From Silvibacterium bohemicum (GTDB lineage Bacteria; Acidobacteriota; Terriglobia; Terriglobales; Acidobacteriaceae): a DNA stretch of 64,000 nt. The first letter of the stretch is position 1; every line of letters starts with the position of its first letter. Location: positions 310,001 to 374,000 of the forward strand of contig NZ_LBHJ01000004.1 of assembly GCF_001006305.1 (NCBI RefSeq), given 5' to 3'. This document shows positions 55,991 to 64,000 of the stretch, one piece after another. A program made the translations under genes and the position numbers. The notes under the pieces are model-generated. The model worked only from the letters and a program-made list of their open reading frames with translations, did no database searches and was not told the DNA's origin.

Positions 55991-56578
55991 TTACGAACAG
56001 AATTCCCTCGCCAGCTCGGACGCGGGTTTCGTTTTCCAATGCCGATTGTAGTTATCAAGGGAGCAGAAGCTGCGACTGCACATGCGGTCGATGTATAGAG
56101 TTCCGCCGAGATGGTCGATTTCATGTTGCAGAATGCGGGCATACCAGCCTTCTGCTTCGATCTGGACTGGTTCTCCCAAGTGATTGAGAGCTTTTACTCG
56201 AACTTGACTAGACCGCGGCACCAATCCTCCGAAACCGGGCAGGCTAAGACAGCCCTCAAAGAAAATCCGATCCGGAGCGGAGAGCAATTGAAGCTCGGGA
56301 TTGATCAAGACGTGAAAAGGCACCGGCCGTCGCTCGCGTTCCGCCAGCTCTGACTCTGTGAGCGCCGCTTGGTACTCCGCCTTGTCTTCGACAATGGCGA
56401 GCTGCAGCGACTCGCCAACCTGGGGAGCGGCGAGACCTACACCCGGCGCATCCGCCAGCGTCTCGCGCATGTGCTCAATCAACTCACGAATCCGTCCGCT
56501 TGCGATCTCCTCTGCGGTAAGAGGGCGGGCTGTATTTCTCAGGACAGGTTCTCCGACGTGCGCAATCTTTATTCGCAT
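55991..56578 (-). CDS. def: Peptide deformylase
   Basis: A 195-residue metalloenzyme that removes the formyl group from the N-terminal Met of new proteins. All three family motifs are present: GVGLAAPQVG (motif 1), EGCLSLPG (motif 2, metal-ligand Cys) and QHEIDHLGG (motif 3, HExxH metal site). The C-terminal 25 residues are longer than in E. coli Def. It is a single gene, convergent with the glycine-rich gene and divergent from the GH3 gene. No fmt neighbour is present. Confidence 0.95.
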   Translation of the reverse strand: MRIKIAHVGEPVLRNTARPLTAEEIASGRIRELIEHMRETLADAPGVGLAAPQVGESLQLAIVEDKAEYQAALTESELAERERRPVPFHVLINPELQLLSAPDRIFFEGCLSLPGFGGLVPRSSQVRVKALNHLGEPVQIEAEGWYARILQHEIDHLGGTLYIDRMCSRSFCSLDNYNRHWKTKPASELAREFCS

Positions 56579-56816
56579 CCTGCAGCAATTTTCGCAGATG
56601 GGAAATTCGTTGGCGAATCTCGATGCGGTTCAAGGTTATCGGAGATAGACGAGCGTCCATTGCATCCGTTGCCCGATCTTGATTGGCTGAGAATCCAGGA
56701 AAAATCTGACGGCAATCGCACTTAGATCATTGATCCAAAAGATCTTTCCTACAACCCTCGCCGGCCTTGTACTAGACTGGAACACATTCCTGTTGAACTT
56801 GAGAGCGCACCTGTCC

Positions 56817-59059
56817 ATGAAGAGATTTTTCGTCTCCGCGTCACTGGCCCTCGCCACATTCTGCAGCGTCGCGGCAATCGGCACATATGCCCAAACCACT
56901 TCCGCGTCTCAAGATCGACCATGGATGAACCGGGCTCTTTCACCGGACGAGCGCGCCAGTCTGGTGCTGAAAGAAATGACGCTGGATGAAAAGCTTTCGC
57001 TGCTTCACGGCAACGGCATGGCGCGCGAACCTCAGTGGACGATGCCTCTCACCAGTCAATCCAACGGCGGCGCCGGTTACATCGCACCCATCGCTCGCCT
57101 CGGTATTCCAGCGATCGACATCTCCGACGCCGCTTACGGGGTGCGCGCGGCCGGCTCCATGGGACGTTACGCAACCGCACTGCCGAGCAATCTCGGCGCG
57201 GCCTGTAGCTGGGATCGCAAGGCTGCCTATGCGTACGGCTCCCTGATTGCCCGCGAACTGCGCGCGCAGGGCTTCAATATGTCGCTCGGCGGAGGCGTCA
57301 ATCTCACGCGGGAGCCGCGCAGCGGGCGCACCTTTGAGTATCTCGGCGAAGATCCCATACTGGCGGGCACCCTTGTAGGCCAGCTTATGGCTGCAGAAAG
57401 AGCCGAGCACGTCATCTCCGACATCAAGCACTATGCGGTCAACGACCAGGAGACGGGGCGCTCCGTGTTGAGCTCCGAGATCTCAGAGCGCGCCATGCGC
57501 GAGTCGGATCTGCTCGCTTCCAGATCGGCATCCACGACGCGCAGCCGGGCGCCGTTATGTGCTCTTATAACCGCATCAACGGCGACTATGCGTGCGAAAA
57601 CGACTATCTACTGCGAAAGGTCCTCAAGGAAGATTGGCACTATCCGGGTTTTGTCATCTCCGATTGGGGCGCGGTTCATTCGACCTTGAAGTCTTCGCAT
57701 GCGGGCCTAGATCACGAAGAGCCCACCGACGAGTTCTATGGGCCGGCACTGCGGAAGGCGGTCGAAACGAAACAGGTCTCCATAGCGGAGATCGACGATC
57801 ATGCGCGGCGCATCCTGCGCTCCTACTTCGATGACGGCGTGGTCGACTATCCCGTCGAAAAACGCGTGATCGATGTGGAGCGCGACCTTGATATCGCGCA
57901 GCAAATCGAGGAAGGCTCTATTGTCCTGCTCAAAAACGAACGTTCGATCCTGCCGCTCGATGGCGCGCATGTTCATTCCATCGCCGTTATCGGCGCACAC
58001 GCCGATGTAGGCATGCTTTCCGGCGGGGGCTCCGCACAGGTAGATCCACCGGGAGGCAACGCGGTCGATCCGTCGCAGGGCGCCATTGTCTTTCAGAACC
58101 ATACGCATGTGTTCTTTCCGACATCGCCACTGAAGCAGTTACAGAAAGCGCTGCCGCAAGCTCAGGTTCAGTTCAACACCGGTGACGACCGGACCACTGC
58201 TGCGGCGCTTGCGAAACATTCCGATGTGGCCATCGTATTTGTTCAGCAATGGCAGATGGAGGGGATGGATCTGCCCACGCTGGCGCTTCCCGATAATCAG
58301 GACGCGCTGGTTGAAGCGGTTGCCGCAGTCAACCCTCATACCATTGTCGTGCTTGAAACCGGCACAGCCGCGCTGATGCCCTGGGCTGGCAAAGTAGAAG
58401 GCATCGTCGAGGCCTGGTATAGCGGCGCTCGTGGCGCTACGGCGCTGGCCCGGGTGCTGACCGGTGAAGTGAATCCATCCGGCAAACTCGCGATGACCTT
58501 TCCTCTCAGCGATGCCGATCTGCCTCACCCCACGATCCCGCCTCTTCCAGCCGAAGATAAGGGTGCGGGCGCAGATGCAGTGAATGCCGGCGGCAATAGC
58601 CATTCGAGCTATGCCATTCATTACGATGAGGGCTTGAAGGTCGGCTATAAGTGGTATGACGCCGAGCACAAAGCAGTGCTGTTTCCCTTCGGCTTCGGCC
58701 TGTCATACACCAGCTTCGCCTATTCGGGGCTGCAGATCACGCCGGGCGCCACGACCGCAGTTCGCTTTACGGTCAAGAATACGGGCAAGCGGGCCGGCGC
58801 GGAGGTTTCCGAGATATACGTGACGATGCCGCCTTCGGCCGACGAACCTCCCAAGCGTCTCGTGGGATATGACAAACTCATGCTCGAGCCAGGCGAGAGC
58901 CGTGAGGTGACCGTACAGGTCGATCCACTCTATCTTTCGGTCTACGACGAGGCTAGCCACGCGATGAAGATCGTGCCCGGCTCCTATACCTTTGCCGTGG
59001 GCGGATCGTCGCAATCGCTTCCTCTGAAGGTAGAGGCCGAGATGCCGGGCAGGCGATAA
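56817..59059 (+). pseudogene. GH3 beta-glucosidase interrupted by a one-base frameshift
   Basis: The gene encodes a GH3 enzyme of about 747 residues, but the reading frame breaks near 57518-57521. The first part (from ATG 56817) has a signal peptide (ending GTYAQ) and runs in frame to ERAMRESDLLA, then loses homology and stops at 57689. The second part continues as QIGIHDAQPGAVMCSYNRING in another frame and reaches the nucleophile region VISDWGAVHST, the alpha/beta sandwich and an Fn3-like end. Restoring one T in CTTCC (to CTTTCC) gives LLAFQIGIHDAQ and one continuous protein. Either a sequencing error or a recent inactivation. No PA14 insert is seen, unlike the GH3 at 44335. Confidence 0.88.
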
Positions 59060-59366
59060 GCGCGTGAGCCCACGAAACGAGGGTGCGGGGATAGGGTTTA
59101 GGTGTAGTAAGCGGCTTCGGTCTTCGCGACTTAAGCGTGGCCGAAATGCTCCGTAGACAGTCAGTTCGATAGAGTTCTGCCCGGATAACGGGGTGGATTC
59201 GAAACATGGTCCCGCTACCCGGTAAGGCGGTCAGCCGCACGAACCATTGAAAAGATTGCAATATTTTTTTGCAGGGCGCGATACCAACTGTACACTCTCA
59301 CTTGTATTCGAGCCTTACTCCCCAGGAACACAGACACGAAATAAACGCTTTTAGAGACCCTTTCCT
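59060..59366. other. 307-bp intergenic stretch with a promoter for the diguanylate cyclase
   Basis: An imperfect 12-bp hairpin (10 of 12 pairs) lies at 59181-59222. A likely promoter follows: TTGCAG at 59269-59274, 16-bp spacer, TACACT at 59291-59296, about 70 bp before the gene start. Part of the stretch on the minus strand looks faintly like a tRNA T-arm, but no cloverleaf forms. Confidence 0.5.
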
Positions 59367-60929
59367 ATGGTCACTTTCTCCACCTCTGCGACGACTCCTT
59401 CTCCGGACGAAGTTCTCATACCGGGAGAATCTTTCAAGCCGGTCGCTGAGCCAGAGGCTGGAGTGCTCACTCTGCTCGGGGAGATCTGGCAGGGTTGCTG
59501 GCAGGGCGACTCCTGGACTATCGCCTCCATTCTCCGTCTCGCCTGGGTCTTTCCGCTTGTCGCCCTTTGCTCGTGGCTGGGCATCGTGCTCTCTCATCAA
59601 TCGGAGGGCGTGGCCACCATCTGGCTCTCCAATGGCATGATCTTCGGCCTGCTCATCACGCAGCCGAAGCGCCGGTGGCTAGCCTACTTTATCGCCGGCC
59701 TTACCGCGGATACGCTTGCCGATATGGTTTACGGCGATTCCTTCCGAATCGCGATCGGCGTATCGCTGGCGAACTCTATCGAAGTAATCACTTCCACTCT
59801 TCTGCTCACACTGTGGTTCGACTGGCCCTTGGATCTATCGAAGCGTAAGTCGCTCGTTGGCTTCCTCATGGTGTCGGTTCTGGGAGCAACAGCACTGACC
59901 AGTGCGCTGGGGGCCTGGTGGACTCTGCTCATGGTTCCCGGTCCTGCCTGGTGGCAGATGTTTCGCACCTGGTACCTCGGAGATATGCTCGGCATGGCGG
60001 TCCTGGCGCCGCTGGTCATCATGGTGCAGCGGCCGGCCTTTTTCTCGATGTTCGATCGCAGGCACCTGAGCCACACGCTGCTTGTTCTTTCCACTACGGT
60101 AGTGGTCGCGGCATTGGTCTTCACGCACAGCCAAGACCCTCTGATCTTCTTCATGTTCCCGGCATTTCTGCTGGTGGCATTCCGCCTGGGATTGCCGGGC
60201 ACGGTGGTCAACATTCTCCTGGTTACGCTCATGGCCATCGGCTTCACGGTGAAAGGGCATGGCCCGCTGATGCTCATCTCCGGCGAGCACATGTTGCTGC
60301 ACCGGGTTGTAATTGCCCAAATCTTCGCAGCGGTCGGAATCTTCACCATGTTCCCGGTTGCGGCTCTCCTTGAAGAGAAAGAAGCGCTCAAGAATTCACT
60401 CGCTGCGAGCGAGGAACGATTCCGCAATCTTGCGCACATCGACGAGCTGACCGGCCTGCCGAATCGGCGCGCCTTCAATCTCCGTTTCGAGAGCGCCTGG
60501 GTCGATGCCTTCGCCAGCGGCGAACCACTGGCCGTCGTGATCGTCGATGCCGATCGATTCAAGCAGTACAACGACGTCGTCGGTCATCTGGGTGGAGACG
60601 CATGCTTACGTTCGATTGCCCAGACAATCGCCGGCATCGTGGAAGAAACAGCGGGCACCGCTGCTCGCATCGGCGGCGAGGAGTTTGCTGCTATTTTGCC
60701 TGGCACTACGCCGGAACAGGCGAGAAATATCGCTGAGAAGATTCGGGTCTCTGTCATAGGGCTTGCCCTGCAGCATCCCTTCAGTCCGTGCGGCGTACAA
60801 ACTGTCAGCCTTGGAGTGGCAGCCCTGGTGCCGCAGAGCGATCAATCTTCGATCAACCTCATGAGGTTAGCGGACGAGGCCTTGTATGTGGCCAAGAGTG
60901 CCGGGAGAAACCAAGTAGCCTGCAGTTAG
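59367..60929 (+). CDS. MASE1-GGDEF diguanylate cyclase
   Basis: A 520-residue inner-membrane enzyme that should make cyclic-di-GMP from two GTP. The N-terminal part (about 45-335) is a MASE1-type sensor with eight or so membrane segments (EGVATIWLSNGMIFGLLI is typical). A short helix leads into the GGDEF domain (about 355-518), which begins IDELTGLPNRRAFNLRFE, has the active-site motif as GGEEF (436-440), and ends ADEALYVAKSAGRNQV. The metal-binding segment reads VIVDADRFKQYND. GGEEF is an active variant in known cyclases. No EAL domain is present. Signal sensed is unknown. Confidence 0.93.
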   Translation: MVTFSTSATTPSPDEVLIPGESFKPVAEPEAGVLTLLGEIWQGCWQGDSWTIASILRLAWVFPLVALCSWLGIVLSHQSEGVATIWLSNGMIFGLLITQPKRRWLAYFIAGLTADTLADMVYGDSFRIAIGVSLANSIEVITSTLLLTLWFDWPLDLSKRKSLVGFLMVSVLGATALTSALGAWWTLLMVPGPAWWQMFRTWYLGDMLGMAVLAPLVIMVQRPAFFSMFDRRHLSHTLLVLSTTVVVAALVFTHSQDPLIFFMFPAFLLVAFRLGLPGTVVNILLVTLMAIGFTVKGHGPLMLISGEHMLLHRVVIAQIFAAVGIFTMFPVAALLEEKEALKNSLAASEERFRNLAHIDELTGLPNRRAFNLRFESAWVDAFASGEPLAVVIVDADRFKQYNDVVGHLGGDACLRSIAQTIAGIVEETAGTAARIGGEEFAAILPGTTPEQARNIAEKIRVSVIGLALQHPFSPCGVQTVSLGVAALVPQSDQSSINLMRLADEALYVAKSAGRNQVACS

Positions 60930-60999
60930 GATCATGTCCCTCAGCGCCTGCTTCCGAAGATAGGAAGAGCATGCAGCCTCAAACGCCAGGACAATACGG

Positions 61000-62424
61000 C
61001 TAGAGCGCGTACTTGCGGCACAGGTACTTGATCCGTTGGCCATCCAGGCGCAGCAAACGTGCGGCGGCGGCCTTTCCACCTTGGCTGCGACGCAGAGCGG
61101 CCGTTAACAGCGCAATCTCCAGTCGCTGCACCTCGGCGTCGAAGTCCGTACCCGCTTCCGGCAATAGCACCGCCTCCTGAACCGCTGCACTGTGAGCTAG
61201 GAGACGCGGCGGGAGATTGCTGGCGCGAATCTCCTCTCCGCGGACAGTAATTACGAGGCGCTGGATCAGGTTTTCAAGTTCACGGACATTGCCCGGCCAA
61301 CTGTGCTCGTCGAAGACGGCCAGCGCATCCGCAGCAAACTGCTTCACGGGCAGGCCATTGGCAATGCAGTGAATCTGCAGAAAGTGTTCGCAGAGCAGTG
61401 GGATGTCGCCGGCACGTTCGCGCAGCGACGGCAGGTGAATGGGCACGACGTGGATGCGGTAGTAGAGGTCTTCGCGGAAGCGTCCGGTGCGCGCCATCTC
61501 TTCCAGTGGTTCGTTGGTGGCGCAGATCAGGCGGAAGTCTATTTTTCGCTGCGCACGGCCCCCCAGCCGCTGCACGTGACGATCTTCGAGTACCCGCAAA
61601 AGCTTGGTCTGAAGCGGCAGCGTGAGGGTCGCGATTTCATCGAGAAAGAGCGTGCCGCCATCGGCCAGTTCGATCTGCCCGGGACGCGATTCCGTAGCAC
61701 CGGTGAACGCTCCGCGCTCGCTGCCAAACAACTCTGACTCGATCAGGTTTTCCGGCAGCGCTGCACAGTTGAGCCGGATATACGGCTTCTTCGCGCGGCG
61801 ACTCAGCGCCACGATCGCCCGCGCGGCAAGCTCTTTGCCTGTCCCGCTTTCGCCGCGGATAAGAACATTAATGCTGCTGTCGGCCACCTGCTCAATGGCG
61901 TCATACATGAGCCGCATGGGCTCGCTGGCGCCGACGAAATCCTGAAAGCGGCTGGTCTCGAAGACCTGGCGTCGCATCTGCTCGCGAGCGGCCTCTTCGC
62001 TGCGGCGTCGCAGCGTCTCGGCAAGCGTAAGACGCAATTCAGAGAGATCGACGGGGCTGCGGAAGTGCGCGTCGGCACCGACTTCAAGGGCGCTCTTCTC
62101 TACCGCGCGTGTACGAGCGCGGCTGAGAGAGAGGAGCACAAAATTTCCGTTCAGCTTACGCAGCTCATTCAGAACGGAAAGACCGCCGCGAGGATCCTCG
62201 CCGTCAGTGTCGATGTCCAGGATGACAGCGACGACATGCGCCTCTTTTGTCCACCGCGCAAGATCCTCGTAGTCATTGCGGATGACCACCTGGAACCAGG
62301 GAATCAGTTCGAGGATCGCTTCGCGGATGAAGTCATCATCCGCAGTGACGATGCAGACGACAGGAAGCGATGTGTGCGCGATCGCCGGAGCCTCCGAGCC
62401 GGCGCGATTCCGTCGCAAAGCCAT
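61000..62424 (-). CDS. Sigma-54-dependent activator with degenerate receiver domain
   Basis: A 474-residue NtrC-type regulator. The receiver (about 20-135) keeps the acidic pair (ADDD, 28-31), a candidate phospho-Asp (Asp70 or Asp72) and Ser99 or Ser101, but the conserved Lys of the FxKP loop is replaced (FRSPVDL, Ser123). The AAA+ domain (about 162-395) has Walker A GESGTGKE, the sigma-54 contact loop GAFTGA (238-243) and Walker B GGTLFLDE. A Fis-type helix-turn-helix ends it (GGKAAAARLLRLDGQRIKYLCRKY). It would activate sigma-54 promoters; no partner kinase is adjacent, and the altered receiver may not be switched by phosphorylation. Confidence 0.92.
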   Translation of the reverse strand: MALRRNRAGSEAPAIAHTSLPVVCIVTADDDFIREAILELIPWFQVVIRNDYEDLARWTKEAHVVAVILDIDTDGEDPRGGLSVLNELRKLNGNFVLLSLSRARTRAVEKSALEVGADAHFRSPVDLSELRLTLAETLRRRSEEAAREQMRRQVFETSRFQDFVGASEPMRLMYDAIEQVADSSINVLIRGESGTGKELAARAIVALSRRAKKPYIRLNCAALPENLIESELFGSERGAFTGATESRPGQIELADGGTLFLDEIATLTLPLQTKLLRVLEDRHVQRLGGRAQRKIDFRLICATNEPLEEMARTGRFREDLYYRIHVVPIHLPSLRERAGDIPLLCEHFLQIHCIANGLPVKQFAADALAVFDEHSWPGNVRELENLIQRLVITVRGEEIRASNLPPRLLAHSAAVQEAVLLPEAGTDFDAEVQRLEIALLTAALRRSQGGKAAAARLLRLDGQRIKYLCRKYAL

Positions 62425-62524
62425 GCCGCATTCTAGACGAACGCTGCGCAGCAGTGGCAGACATTCCGCAGGGGCTCGCGTGAGAGGAAGTCAGCTCGAT
62501 CCGTTTCCTTCAAACCTGCGCCGA

Positions 62525-64000
62525 TCAGTGCCCGGCGGGAGCTTTACCGCCTACCTTGAACTTCTTGGTCAGAAGCACGAGAGGTGCGGCAATCAAGGTA
62601 ATCACGCCAATGATGTGAAAGCAATCCATGAAGGCAAGAAGCTTCGTCTGCGACTGCAGCTGATCGTAGTAGTGGCTATAGCTCGCGTTGAGAGCATCGG
62701 CATGTGAGAATCCATGAGCTTCGAGGAAGGCCGCGGTTTGCTGCACCGCTTGTTGCAGAAAAGGCGACGATGGCGGCAGGTTTCCGCCAACCCTGGATTG
62801 ATGAAAGTCCTGGCGCCGCTCGCTCAGCGTGGTGATGAACGCGATTCCGAAGCTGCCACCCCAGTTACGGAAGAAGTTCGTCAAGGACGACGCCTTGTTG
62901 TTCTGATCGGGCCGAAGCTGGGAGTAGGAGATCACCGACAGCGGCACGAAGAAGAATGCGTATCCCAAGCCCTGAAGGGCGCGAGCCAGCGCGTAGTGGT
63001 TGTAATCGGTGTCGAGGTTGAAGTGGCTGTAGTGAATGAAGGCGATGCCCACGACCATCACCGCGCCGAAGAGCAGAATCCGCGGATTGACGATTTTGCG
63101 CTGTACCAGTTGCGCGCCCACCGGCGCTAAAAATGTGATGACCAGCGCGCCCGGGCCAAGCACCAGTCCGGCATCTATGGCGCGATAGCCATAAAGCGAC
63201 TGAAGAAGCTGCGGGATCATCGTCGTCGATCCAAAGAGACCGAATCCGAAGACAAAATAAAAGACGCAGGAGATGGCGAAGTTGCGCCCCTTCAATAGAT
63301 GAAAATCGATGACCGGATCATCGTGGCGCAGCTCCCAGAAAACCGCGACGGTGAGACAGGTGATGCCGATGGCAAACATCCAGCAGATGAATGTCGAACC
63401 GAACCAATCGTCAATCTGACCGCGGTCCAGAAGCACTTCAAGGGCGGCTGATCCCAGGCCGATGAGCGCAATGCCTACGCCGTCGATACGGAGCTTCCCG
63501 TTCGCCGAGCGCACCTTGCTTCGCTCGGCGGCGAAGGCTGGCGGGTCACTTACAAATCGATTGGTAAGGAAGATCGAAAGAATTCCGATGGGAATGTTGA
63601 TCAGGAAGACCCAGCGCCATGTGTAGTTGTCCGTAATCCACCCGCCCAGCACTGGCCCGATGGCCGGCGCGGTGACGATGGCCACGGTATAAAGGGCGAA
63701 GGCCGAAGCCCGCTTCTCTGGCGGAAAGGTGTCGACCAGAATTGCCTGCTCTACCGGGGCGAGACCGCCTCCGCCAATGCCTTGCAACACGCGCGCCAGC
63801 AGCATGATTCCCAGGGTGGGCGCCACACCGCAGAAAAACGAGGTGATGGTAAACAGCGCGACGCAGGCCATGTAGTAGTTTTTGCGGCCGAAAACGCGAG
63901 AGAGCCATGCGGACATCGGCAAGACTACGGCATTGGCCACGAGGTACGTGGTTAGTATCCATGTAACTTCGTCGTAGGAGCGGCCCAGGCCGCCGGCGAT
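62525..64000 (-). CDS. DHA2-family MFS multidrug exporter (cut by window edge)
   Basis: Inner-membrane drug:H+ antiporter of the EmrB/QacA type with 14 predicted membrane segments; about 491 residues are visible, and the N-terminus lies beyond base 64000. Family motifs include LARVLQGIGGGGLAPVEQAILVDTF (motif B region), the GPVLGGWITDNYTWRWVFLINIPIG stretch (motif C region), and SSLTNFFRNWGGSFGIAF near the C-terminus. The open frame continues to the window end (IAGGLGRSYDEVTWILTTY), the usual segment after helix 1. An EmrA-type membrane-fusion partner and regulator may lie outside the window. Confidence 0.92.
   Translation of the reverse strand: MAGGLGRSYDEVTWILTTYLVANAVVLPMSAWLSRVFGRKNYYMACVALFTITSFFCGVAPTLGIMLLARVLQGIGGGGLAPVEQAILVDTFPPEKRASAFALYTVAIVTAPAIGPVLGGWITDNYTWRWVFLINIPIGILSIFLTNRFVSDPPAFAAERSKVRSANGKLRIDGVGIALIGLGSAALEVLLDRGQIDDWFGSTFICWMFAIGITCLTVAVFWELRHDDPVIDFHLLKGRNFAISCVFYFVFGFGLFGSTTMIPQLLQSLYGYRAIDAGLVLGPGALVITFLAPVGAQLVQRKIVNPRILLFGAVMVVGIAFIHYSHFNLDTDYNHYALARALQGLGYAFFFVPLSVISYSQLRPDQNNKASSLTNFFRNWGGSFGIAFITTLSERRQDFHQSRVGGNLPPSSPFLQQAVQQTAAFLEAHGFSHADALNASYSHYYDQLQSQTKLLAFMDCFHIIGVITLIAAPLVLLTKKFKVGGKAPAGH

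Noticed and set aside
59160-59240. tRNA-like T-arm (TTCGAATCC) on the minus strand
   Set aside because: The flanking bases do not pair into T, anticodon and acceptor stems, so no tRNA is formed.

Overview
The window looks like a chromosomal segment of an Acidobacteriota bacterium of the Terriglobia type (inferred from gene content, not proven). The clues are a very large Oar-like TonB-dependent receptor with an N-terminal carboxypeptidase-regulatory domain, an overlapping ECF sigma factor / Ser-Thr kinase pair with TPR-like repeats, a PadR regulator translationally coupled to a small membrane protein, two secreted GH3 beta-glucosidases, high GC content and frequent TTG/GTG starts. No rRNA, tRNA, CRISPR array, insertion sequence or phage gene was recognised. 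Both ends cut genes: dxs on the left and a DHA2-type MFS exporter on the right.

Layout. 1-9.6 kb: dxs, an EamA exporter, a dicarboxylate/amino-acid symporter, a secreted NTF2-like protein, an orphan GAF/PAS histidine kinase followed by a class I isoprenoid-synthase-like protein, a secreted Gly/Tyr-rich protein and a GNAT acetyltransferase. 9.6-13.6 kb: the TonB receptor under a clear TTGACA/TAATCT promoter. 13.7-29 kb: a polyamine uptake and degradation island. It holds an APC permease, two Tat-exported flavin amine oxidases/dehydrogenases, a complete PotABCD-type ABC importer, and, divergently, a class III aminotransferase, a second APC permease, an aldehyde dehydrogenase and a GABA aminotransferase. 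The two arms meet at overlapping divergent promoters built around a perfect palindrome.

29-39.5 kb: a secreted YVTN beta-propeller, a PfkB sugar kinase, a second NTF2-like secreted protein, a large PIG-L-type deacetylase, a MarR-ClC operon with its own palindrome, and a coiled-coil outer-membrane porin. 39.5-44.2 kb: a TetR-autoregulated ABC-2 export operon with an operator between the -35 and -10, a PadR/membrane-protein pair with a nearly leaderless transcript, and an esterase-fold protein that has lost its nucleophilic serine. 44.3-48.8 kb: a GH3 beta-glucosidase, an ABM monooxygenase-like protein and a membrane O-acyltransferase. 48.9-54.2 kb: a minus-strand regulatory block with two ECF sigma factors, a zinc-binding anti-sigma factor, a 31-residue membrane peptide, a tandem rhodanese and the Ser/Thr kinase. 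55-64 kb: a cysteine-free glycine-rich harpin-like protein, peptide deformylase, a GH3 gene broken by a one-base deletion, a MASE1-GGDEF diguanylate cyclase, a sigma-54 activator with a degenerate receiver, and the MFS exporter.

How the genes work together. In the polyamine island the inferred flow is: periplasmic oxidation of polyamines by the Tat-exported flavoenzymes and/or import by PotABCD and the APC permeases, oxidation of aminoaldehydes to GABA or beta-alanine by the aldehyde dehydrogenase, and transamination by GabT. No gamma-glutamylation (Puu) genes are present, so this would be a direct, non-glutamylated route. All functions are read from sequence motifs recalled from known families; no database search was run.
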